DNA from: Diphasiastrum complanatum
Taxonomy: Eukaryota; Streptophyta; Lycopodiopsida; Lycopodiales; Lycopodiaceae
DNA: 64,000 nucleotides
Reading direction: 5' to 3'
Assembly (NCBI GenBank): GCA_029204225.1
Contig: CM055108.1
Span: forward strand, 1,078,217-1,142,216
The notes beneath the pieces were generated by a model. That model did not search any database, had not been told where the DNA came from, and saw nothing but the letters and a program-made list of their open reading frames with translations. Each line of letters opens with the position of its first letter. Position 1 is the first letter of the stretch. Below, in pieces: positions 55,701 to 64,000 of the stretch. The translations under genes were made by a program, and so were the position numbers.

Positions 55701-56250
55701 ATGCTCTCGTGAATGAGTTTTTGATACGATGCTAAAAGCATCCGAAAATGGAGAAAAAGTGACCGAATTAGAATGAGAATTTGTTCGCGGATGTGGATGG
55801 AAGGTCAGTGTAATATCGTTTTTGTGAAGTTTTGGATTTGTACTACTCAATATATGAATAGTATTTCTAATTACACACATTTGTTTTTTCTGTTTTTGTT
55901 TTAGTATACATCATACACTGCCATGTGGACATATGGACACCATTACCATGTTGAGAGAGTTGACAACAAGCGACGTACATATGATTGTGGTATAATGACC
56001 AACTTTCAACAAGAGAGTCGTTCTAGTGCGAGAGACCCTAATGTCATTTCGGACGACCTAGACTATGTCGGCACATTGCAACATATTTATGAAGTCAATT
56101 ACGAGACTAACGACAAATACTTTATTTTTGACGTAAAATGGTTTAAGGTCATCTATCGTGGAAGCAACACCATGATTAGAAATGATAACTCAAAGTTTTT
56201 TCAAATCGACTCAACAAAATGTATATCGATGGACTCTTATGACACTTTCT
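52750..56250 (+). pseudogene. CACTA transposase TNP2 (Transposase_21 - DUF4218 - DUF4216), degraded
   Basis: Multi-exon plus-strand transposase remnant. An N-terminal exon (52952-53237) is acidic. After a stop comes PLYPGASILRLATSILILNL with a donor near 53366. The exon at 53460-54193 carries the Transposase_21 signature: HRILPKENVI, ITVLGMDYNTIHACTEDHVLY, LQCPMCNASRFRDD, then FGLAMDGVNLF, WPVLLVNYNIPPW and MWTMHDYPGLSEF. The exon at 54290-54815 has YICGPLLEGRHS and LPYWRNLLINHLLDPKDIFKN. DUF4218-type sequence follows at 55200-55430 (LAGPV-like IAGPVHTRWMFYLEHFMK). DUF4216 is at 55905-56250 (YVGTLQHIYEVNYE). At least five in-frame stops. The last exon is inverted. Confidence 0.85.
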
Positions 56251-56251
56251 A

Positions 56252-56518
56252 AATTCCCCCAATCTGGTCTTGTACGATCGTAGGAATCTCATCATTTTCA
56301 TTTGTACCTTCTTCTCCCATCATTTCGACATCATTTGGAGTTTGGATGAGTGGTTCAGGTTCTTTCAAAACGTCGACAAAATTGAGTGGTAATTCGTCGT
56401 GTGTATCCAATTCAGCAATATCTTTTCCTTCAAACACGCGTTGTTTTCTTGCATTAAGTTGTATCACATACCACCATCTTGGGTCTATTCAATCTGGATG
56501 GAATATAATCTGCCAAAG
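56252..56518 (-). pseudogene. Inverted last exon of TNP2
   Basis: On the minus strand, after the acceptor TTCTTTGGCAG, there is IIFHPD (stop) IDPRWWYVIQLNARKQRVFEG and an acidic tail ending QIGGI. This is the piece (FYV.DP....W.VV) that should follow DUF4216 in TNP2, but it is on the strand opposite to the rest of the gene. Confidence 0.6.
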
Positions 56519-56830
56519 AATTAAAAAAAAATTAAGCTATTCTTATAAGATTGATACATAAATAAGTGGATTGCGAATATTAATGACATTGAAATTTTAG
56601 AGTCTCACTTGTTCGCAATGTCGTGAAAAATTGGAAATTTACGATTATACCTAGACCTGGATTCAGATGGGTGTCAAGACTTGTGTGATGACGAAAATGA
56701 TGTAAATGATGAGAATGATCTATGATTATCTATCATTCTTTTTTTTATATTCATCGCAATACTTTTTATGTATGTTTTTATAGATAGAGTTGAATGTGAT
56801 AGTTATAATACCCGAACCTTGCGGTTATGT

Positions 56831-57300
56831 CCTATTTCAGAATGTCATCACATATTTCCTCCCTGCGGCGTGTAGGTTTTTTCATGCAGGTTGGAAAGAT
56901 TAGAACCTCAGTTTTAACAGGAGAAAAGTAAGGGCTACACACCTTCCAAGGATTGGAGATTTTAGTTATCTACATTTCACCATTGCATATTAATTAATTG
57001 CTAATGTATGCGATAAAATACGATATTTCTTGGAACAAAATGAAACTTATGAATTACATTTAATTTATTACTATGTTAGATAACATATTCCAATAATAAA
57101 ACAAATTGAAACAACACAAACTCACCGGTAAACTCACTTGAAGCTTAAGTGCAAACGTGCAATTGCTCGCTCTTTAAACGCTTGCTCTCTTTTTTTTTGA
57201 ATATTTTTGTCACATGCACAAGCAATTAAAAAATAGCACGATATTACACAATTGAACCATTATTATAAGCAAATTCAAACATACAATTACCATCAAACAC
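56831..57300. other. No recognisable feature
   Basis: AT-rich, with a CCCTGCGGCGTGTAGG patch near 56861-56876. No coding or terminal repeat identified. Confidence 0.5.
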
Positions 57301-57463
57301 TATCCAGTCATCTACTACTATAAATCTTAATCAAAACACACTCACACATACACACACACACACACTCTCTCTCTCTAAAAATCCAATATAAATTCTATCA
57401 AACACTATTTATTTATCTATCACTCTTAAATACCCTAAACTAATGCATAATACAAAATACACA

Positions 57464-57525
<62 letters not shown>

Positions 57526-57675
57526 TTAAATTCAAAATGCAAAACACAACACATACACACTTCCTCCCCCCCAAAACCCCCCCTCCCTCTCTCTCTCTCT
57601 CTCTCAAATCTTAAATCTTAAATCAATGTAAAATGCTAAACATGTTCACACACACACACACACACTCTCTCTCTG

Positions 57676-57707
<32 letters not shown>

Positions 57708-58069
57708 CTATCATTCTTAGTCCAAAATAAATATAAATCTAGCAATCTATTACTACCATAGACTATGTATTTATTTATATTCTTAAATTTTAAATCAATG
57801 CAAAATGTTAAACACACACACACATTTTTTTTTTCTCTCTCTCACACACAAACATTATAAATTTAACAATCTATTACTACCCAACACTATCTATATCTAT
57901 TTGTCTATTAACCTGAATTATAGATTAATGCAAATTTCAAAACACATATACATCCACTTAAACACACATACTCTATCTTAAATAATTCTAAAAATCTATT
58001 AAACAATATTTATAATTTTCTATCAAATATTACTATCACTCTTAAATACCCTAAACTAATGCATAATAC

Positions 58070-58130
<61 letters not shown>

Positions 58131-58546
58131 ACACACACACATTCTCTCTCTCTCTCTCTCTCACATCTTAAATTTTGAATCAATGCAAAATGTTGAACAC
58201 ACACACACACACACACACAATCTATTCATCTACTACCCTAAATCTTAATCAAATCACACACACACACACACACACACACTCTCTCTCTCTCTCTCTCAAA
58301 TCTTAAATCTTAAATCCATGTAAAATGATTAACATGTTCACCAAAAAACACACACGCACACACACACACACACACTCTCTCTCTCTCATCTATCATTCTT
58401 AGTCCAAAATAAATATAAATCTAACAATCTATTAGTACCACAGATTATGTATTTATTTATAATCTTAAATTCTACATCAATGCAAAATGTTAAACACTAT
58501 CTTAAACAATTCTAACAATCTATTATAAACACTATCACACTCTATT

Positions 58547-58580
<34 letters not shown>

Positions 58581-58740
58581 CTCTCTCTCTCTCTCTCTTA
58601 AATTTTTTTTTTTAAAAGACTCTAAAATCTTTCAATATCTTCAACCATACATCTACACTTCACCTCTTCTCTCTCTTTCTCTCTCACAAATTATAAATCT
58701 AATAATCCTAAATCTACTATCCTAAATAATACTAATAATC
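57300..58740. repeat. Compound (CA)n/(CT)n satellite-like block
   Basis: Repeated modules of (CA)n then (CT)n, followed by a unique-looking word set (ATCTTAAATCAATGCAAAATGTTAAACACA; AACAATCTATTA; CTATCACTCTTAAATACCCTAAACTAATGCATAATACAAA), occurring about eight times with variable microsatellite lengths. The longest tracts are CT at 57470-57522, CA at 58074-58140 and CA at 58555-58577. Confidence 0.85.
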
Positions 58741-58743
58741 TAT

Positions 58744-59479
58744 TGTGAAGAATTGAAAAAGATTATCTATGTTAGATATAGGGGTCTTATGTTTTTTACA
58801 TCAAGCATCTAGGTGTAGGATGTTGATAGGAATAAATTTGGCATAGATGGCAAATTATGCATTTCCACTTGTAATGCCACTATTGAGCCAAAATAGAGTA
58901 AGAGACTAAACACTTGCCAATTAGAGTGTAGACAAGTGTAAAGTTTTTGTTTGATGAATTCCAAGAGGTCCAATAGGATTTAGAGGTGGAACCTTGTGAG
59001 GTCCAATAGGAAATTGAAGTGTGCTTGAATATAGTCCAATAGAATTAAGAGGTGCATGGATCAATGATCCAATAGGATCAAGAGGTGACAAAATATGGTC
59101 CAATCATAGTTAAGCATAGTGGTATCTCGTGGACCTACTAGTATCATTGTACTCCTCATTTTGAAGCTAATTGATTTGGTGATTTCATGGATTTTGTGAG
59201 TTATTGGATTTCTAGCTTTCTCTCTCTACGGAGAGCTCATGATGTATTTTCTCTCTCAACCCAAGGAGAGCAACTTGTTTTTACTTAGATTATTTTTTGA
59301 ATACTTCCCACACGTGTGAGTGAGAGTTGGAAGTGATTGAATGCATGTAGTAGTGTGTTTTTGCCATAGGATTCAAGATTGATCTTGAATCTCAATCTAG
59401 TCTTGATCTTGGTGCATCTACACACCTTAGGAGATCACAAGTACATGTAGTGGACAGTCCACACGTGTGAAATTCAACA
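58744..59479 (+). repeat. 5' LTR of element B
   Basis: 736 bp, TGTGAAGAATTG...GAAATTCAACA. Nearest relative in the window is the solo LTR 40957-41693. Confidence 0.9.
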
Positions 59480-59492
59480 TGGTATCAGAGCC
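59480..59492 (+). promoter_or_regulatory. Primer-binding site of element B
   Basis: TGGTATCAGAGCC, exact initiator-Met tRNA complement adjoining the LTR end. Confidence 0.9.
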
Positions 59493-60236
59493 TACCTAAG
59501 GTTACCATGCATTTCGATCCATCTAAGTGAAAAAATTTTCATCAATCTTGAGCTAGAAGTTGTCAAGGCCCATTTTCCTAGCTATCTTGTTCAATCTTGG
59601 ATCAAAAGAGATCAAAAGGACATGGATTGGGTCTGACCTGGTACTGTACGGAATCAGGTGCTCAGACACATGTGAGGAACATCCAATTTCAGTTTGGAAG
59701 TTCTCTCTCATGTTTGATCCATTTATCTTGTTTGATAGCTTGTTTTGAAGCTATTTTTGTCTTGTTTCTGTTGCAATCAGTTTCATTCCATTTGGTTGAG
59801 CCAATCAAAAGTTATAAGCTTTTGAAGAGGGTTAGGTAGGGCACCTAGACCTGGGTGGACACATTTGGTTTGGTCAAGAGATTGATTGGTTGATCCAAAA
59901 TCACAGTTGTATGCTTGCCAATCTCATCTATATGTGATCTAGGCACTGTTTTGAGATCTTAGCCATTTTGTTTCATGCAATATCATTGTATTTGAAACAA
60001 ATTTGGTTTCTCAGTGTATTTCACACGTGCTAAGAGTGTTAGATCCTAACTTTGCCTATACTCCATCATTTGATGTGAAATAGATCTTGTTTTAGAGAGA
60101 TTTGAGTAGCTAGTGAGAATCAATTCACAAATTGTTGCAAGATCTTTCATAGGAGGAGATAGTACTCAATTATTGGATCCTATTGAAAGTGTGTAACAAC
60201 ATTTATTGTTCATCATTTGAGTTTTCTTCACTTCAA

Positions 60237-61776
60237 ATGTCTTCAATGGGTTCATCCTTGTTGGAACCAAGTGAAAGATTGACCACTTCAAATTATTCAA
60301 TTTGGAAAATGAGGATGGAGTCCATCTTGATCCTTCAAGACGTGATGGACATAGTTCTTGGCCTTGAAGAAGAACCACAAGTTCTTCAAGAGATTCAAAA
60401 ATACAAAAAGAGAGCTAGGATGGCTCTCCACTACATTAAGATGAATGTCTCTAATGAGATATTGAGGGAGATAGGTACTTGTACAACAGCCAAAGAAGCT
60501 TGGGATTGTCTCAAGGCTATCTATGAGGCTAAGAATACTTCTAGGCTTCTCACTCTTAGGAATCAAATCTTTCAAAGTAGCCAAAAGAGTGATGAGAGTG
60601 CATCCAGTTATGTTTTGAGAGTAAAAGATATTCATAGAGAGCTTGCTTGCATTGGTGATTCCATCAATCAAAATGAGCTAGTTCAAGTCATTCTCAATGG
60701 CTTGAGAAGTGAATTTGATAACCTTGTCCAATCCTATGCCATTAAGGAGGAGCTACCAAGTTTGGAGGCTCTCCAAAGTGTGCTAATTTCAGAAGAATCA
60801 AGACAAGAGTACAAGCTCTTGAGGATGGACAAGCTTTCTCTCACTCATAATGATGGCAAAGCTCTCTTTGCCAAAGATAAGCACAAAGGGAGGAGCAAGA
60901 ACCAACATCAACAATCCTCAAGCAAGGACAAAGTCAAATCCAAAGACAAAGATGAGGAGGAAGATGATTCCTCTAATGCTTCATCATCCAAGCTCAAGAA
61001 GAAGAAGATCCAAGTGCTTTTATTGTGGCAAGAAAGGTCATTATGCCACCAATTGCTTCAAAAAGAAGAATCAACTCAAGCAAGCCAATATTACCAATGA
61101 GAAGGAAGACACTATTGCAAGTGATGGAGAGGGATCTCTTATGGTCTCTAGTTTCTCATCTACTCCTTTCAAGAAGGACGGCCTATGGTATATTGATAGT
61201 GGAGCCTCTTCACATATGTGTAGCTCCAAGGACTCTTTCTCTTCTATTGCACCTTATGATGGAGTCAAGAAATCAATATACACTGCAAATGATTTTGAAT
61301 GTCCTATTGAAGGCATAGGGAACATTCCCTTGAAGCTTGCATCCTCTAAAGTTCTTTCTCTCTCTAGAGTTCTTTATGTACCTAAGCTTACCAAGAATAT
61401 TATTAGTGTTGGCCAATTGCTTGATAATGGCCTTGATGTAAAATTCAATGTTGATACTTGCACTATCAAGAAGAATGATGAGATACTTGCATTAGGATCT
61501 AGATTTGGTGGCATCTATAAACTAGATCCAAATGAGTATGTGAATGCTTGTAATGTTGCTCTTGTGAACAAGCTCTCTATGGAGGAATTATGGCATAGGA
61601 GGTTGGGACATCCCAACTACAAATCCATGCTCTCTATGATCAAAGAATCCAAAGCTATTGGCTTGCCAAAGTCATTCTCCAAGAAGATCAAGTCTTGTGA
61701 GGCTTGTGCTATTGCTAAATCTCACAAAAGCCATTTACAAGATCTTCTATCAAAAGCAAGCATCCTTTGGAGTTAA
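60237..61776 (+). pseudogene. Element B gag, protease and GAG-pre-integrase
   Basis: ATG at 60237 (MSSMGSSLLEPSERLTTSNY). Gag is open to about 61012, where one extra base shifts the frame just before the zinc knuckle CFYCGKKGHYATNC (61014-61056). It continues with the protease motif IDSGASSHMC, FVPKLTKN-type strands and GAG-pre-integrase ELWHRRLGHPNYKSM, CEACAIAKSH. A stop at 61774 precedes the integrase. Confidence 0.88.
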
Positions 61777-62279
61777 TCCACTCGGATGTGCATTTCTCAT
61801 CAACTACAAACAAGGGAGGAGCCACTTGTTTTGTTACTTTCATTGATGATTAAACAAGATTCACTTGGATATATCTTCTTGCTTCAAAATCTATGGTGTT
61901 TGATCATTTCCTTATTTTCAAAGCTTATGTAGAGAAGAAATTCTCATTCAAGGTTAAAGCTCTTAGAAGTGATGGAGGTGGTGAATATATCTCCAATAAA
62001 TTTCAAGATTTTTGTGAGCTTGAAGGCATTAAAAGAGAGTTTTCTTGTGCCTACTCTCCATCTCAAAATGGAGTGGCCGAGAGAAAGAATAGATCTCTAT
62101 GTGAATGTGCAAAATCTATGAGAATTGAGGCATCTTTGCCCAAAGATTTTTGGGGAGAAGCCATTAATTGTGCAAATTATCTTTGCAATAGGCTCCCACA
62201 TATAGCTCTTGGAGGAAAGTCACCATATGAAATCTTATTTTTGAAGAAGCCTAAGGTTGATCACCTTCGAGTTTTTGGT
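61777..62279 (+). pseudogene. Element B integrase core, truncated
   Basis: Reads through FIDD (stop) and then LASKSMVFDHFLIFKAYVEKK, RSDGGGEYISNKF, SQNGVAERKNRSL, FWGEAINCANYLCNRLPH and KPKVDHLRVFG. The D,D,E core residues are mostly present. It is cut at about 62279. Confidence 0.85.
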
Positions 62280-62375
62280 CAATGTGTCGTATTGCAACGG
62301 ATTATGAAATTTTTGAGCGTACGTCGGATGCCCACATCGGAATCTGCACGATATGGTATTGTGTTACATTCATTT

Positions 62376-62566
62376 TTATGCAATGTAATTGTACTTTACT
62401 AATTCAACTCCTTCTTGAGGTTCTACTTCCATCTCGAATACTATGTCATAAATTTCATGGAGTACAAGCAAAGACTTCATTCGAACTATCCAATTACCAT
62501 AATTAGTGGATGTAAGCCTTTCACTAGCTTCAAGCAAAAAACCACTCATTGATGCCATTTTTGAAT
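62376..62566 (-). pseudogene. Copia element H gag N-terminus
   Basis: Minus-strand MASMSGFLLEASERLTSTNY, then WIVRMKSLLVLHEIYDIVFEMEVEPQ, the start of a Copia gag like those of elements B and D. Truncated at about 62376; the 95 bp between it and element B are unassigned. Confidence 0.75.
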
Positions 62567-63150
62567 GTGGAAAAGCACTAGAAACTCTTATGGTTTCTCT
62601 AAGAGATCTGAACCTAAATCCTTCTAGCAATTTGAAAGCTTATAGACACAATCCTATCACTCATGAACCAATCTAGAATGATGGAAATTTAGATTCTAGT
62701 CTCAATCTTGCAAAATCACTCCTTAATCTATGATTTTTGGCAATATCTCTCTCAACTTCAACAACATGCACTCAAAAAATCAGAGAAACTCATTCAATGC
62801 ACCTGAATCAAGCTTTAAATTTAATTTTTTGGCTGATCTAATCTAAGAACAAATCGTAGGAATAGAATCTCTATAGAGAAAGCTTGATTTTGTGCTAAAA
62901 ATCTCTCAATTTGGGTGTGTGAGTCCAATTATACAAATCTTTGAATTTTCTCAACCAAAATCGGACTTGTACGGCCTCACACGTGTGAAAAGTATTCCTA
63001 TAGCCCACAACAAGTTCTGGTCCAAAATTTTTGTAATATACCTATCAAATCCAACTCGCTACACAAAAAAAAGCTAGTTTCCAAAAACTTGCTAATTTGG
63101 GCTTAGTTTTGGATCAACCCCATCAATATCAATAAATCCTCTTGTACTTG
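62567..63150 (-). other. 5' leader of element H
   Basis: About 580 bp between the PBS and the gag start, without coding signal, contains TCACACGTGTGAAAAG like the leaders or LTRs of its relatives. Confidence 0.55.
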
Positions 63151-63163
63151 GCTCTGATACCAT
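63151..63163 (-). promoter_or_regulatory. Primer-binding site of element H
   Basis: GGCTCTGATACCA on the plus strand, that is TGGTATCAGAGCC on the minus strand, joined to an LTR ending GATTTCCACA. Confidence 0.85.
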
Positions 63164-64000
63164 GTGGAAATCTACAAAATAGGACCAAGAATGGATCCTT
63201 AAATGATCACAAGAGGGATTGTATGTTAGATACAATTGATCTATCAATTTACACAATATTTAGATCAATCTAGATCAATTATAGGCATGAAAATCTAACA
63301 AGAACAATCATTAATGAAGGTAAATGTACTTGCTGGTTTCACATGTGTGAAAACTTGTCAGAGTACGGACTCCAACCTGAAAACAAAGTACACTATGATA
63401 GAAACTCAAAACATTCAAAACAAATGAAGACAAATGGAGAGATTGACACAAAACTGCTTCCAAAATCAAGATTCATGTTTCATGTTGATTATGGCCAAAT
63501 ATGCCTCTATATATACATTTCTTGGAGCTCGAGGTACTGATCATGCATCAGATCTGACATGTGTGAGAATGCCTTGTCATATAGTAAATCATCATGCAAA
63601 ATTGAAACTGGAATCAAACTTTCTATTTTGAGCACGTTTGGTCCATTTTCCTGCTATATGGAGATATACTTAGAAACCTTCAAGAAGTCAAAATTCACCT
63701 ACTTTAGCTTATTCCACACATGTGAGCAGTCCTCTACACATGGCATATGACACCTAACCTAAGGATGTGGCTCATGCAATCAATAGATTGATGCCATGTG
63801 TCATATGACTAGAAAACTAGATTTTGGCCTTTTTAGCCACTAGAACTTGAATTAAATCATATGTACAACCTATATGATTATGGTATATGACAAGTACACT
63901 AATCTCACACATGGGTACAGGCTCCACACATGTGTGATCATCCTATATACATGGATTTGGCCTTGACCAAGCATAATTTTTGCATTTTCCACAGGCGAGT
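63164..64000 (-). repeat. 5' LTR of element H, running off the window
   Basis: Sequence above the PBS, with several TCACACATGTG words as in the other Copia LTRs here. The outer TG end is not reached with certainty inside the window. Confidence 0.55.

Larger units (their letters stand above)
52494..56830 (+). mobile_element. CACTA transposon remnant 2 (TNP2-bearing)
   Basis: Region holding a nearly full-length but broken TNP2 gene. No CACTA termini or subterminal arrays could be found, so boundaries are approximate. Element E is inserted at its left side. Confidence 0.6.
58744..62279 (+). mobile_element. Copia element B (plus), 3'-truncated in integrase
   Basis: 5' LTR 58744-59479, PBS TGGTATCAGAGCC 59480-59492, leader, gag, protease, GAG-pre-integrase and most of the integrase. 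Homology ends at about 62279 within the integrase C-terminal region (VDHLRVFG), so RT, RNase H and the 3' LTR are missing. Very similar to element A through gag and leader. Confidence 0.88.

Noticed and set aside
57623-58216. Cys-Val repeat frames
   Set aside because: Translations of (CA)n/(GT)n repeats.
62282-62506. Plus-strand frame continuing past the element B integrase
   Set aside because: After 62279 the sequence loses all Copia homology; the extra codons are chance readthrough into a junction with element H.

Overview
This window is nuclear DNA of a land plant with a large, repeat-rich genome. The evidence is an intact plant-type DGAT1 reading frame, a second plant gene with GT-AG introns (one about 3.5 kb), dense Ty1/Copia and Ty3 LTR retrotransposons primed by initiator-Met tRNA (TGGTATCAGAGCC-type sites), CACTA transposons and long CT/GA/CA microsatellites. 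The sequence does not fix the species. A non-flowering lineage such as a fern is plausible from the repeat load and intron size, but that is inference.

Layout. 1-4.4 kb: Ty3-type gag, PBS and RNase H/integrase fragments on the minus strand, cut at 4383 by a CACTA end. 4.4-10.85 kb: a decayed CACTA element with a minus-strand TNP1-like gene ending in a Ulp1-like protease domain, a plus-strand TNP2 remnant (DUF4216), and AT-rich subterminal repeats at both sides. 11.3-12.9 kb: intronless DGAT1 with a G-box cluster upstream. 13.3 kb: a tRNA-derived SINE-like insert with 16-bp target duplications. 13.9-14.5 kb: LTR of a truncated element. 15.3-21.7 kb: an unidentified split reading frame interrupted by a complete non-autonomous Copia element (15893-20980, TSD TCTTG). 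21.9-23.5 kb: a transposase-like minus-strand gene. 23.9-28.1 kb: Copia fragments. 30.6-35.7 kb: a four-exon minus-strand host gene with a BTB/POZ At3g05675-like C-terminal region. Its first intron holds Copia remnants and a TRIM whose 144-bp LTRs each carry a 72-nt tRNA-like sequence. 36.8-45.7 kb: nested Copia copies, including a solo LTR with TSD inside a polymerase gene and two head-to-head fragments. 47.0-52.5 kb: a complete non-autonomous Copia element (TSD TAATA). It lies between a small minus-strand exon and a CACTA TNP2 pseudogene (52.7-56.5 kb) whose last exon is inverted. 57.3-58.7 kb: a compound CA/CT satellite-like block. 58.7-64 kb: a truncated Copia element and the 5' part of another on the opposite strand.

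Only two loci look like functional host genes: DGAT1 (last step of triacylglycerol synthesis, ER membrane) and the BTB-family-like gene. Both have ACGT-core G-boxes upstream. Everything else is mobile DNA in various states of decay. The most unusual observations are the TRIM with tRNA-bearing LTRs, and two gag-carrying Copia elements from different LTR families that replace integrase/RT with what looks like a related non-pol sequence.
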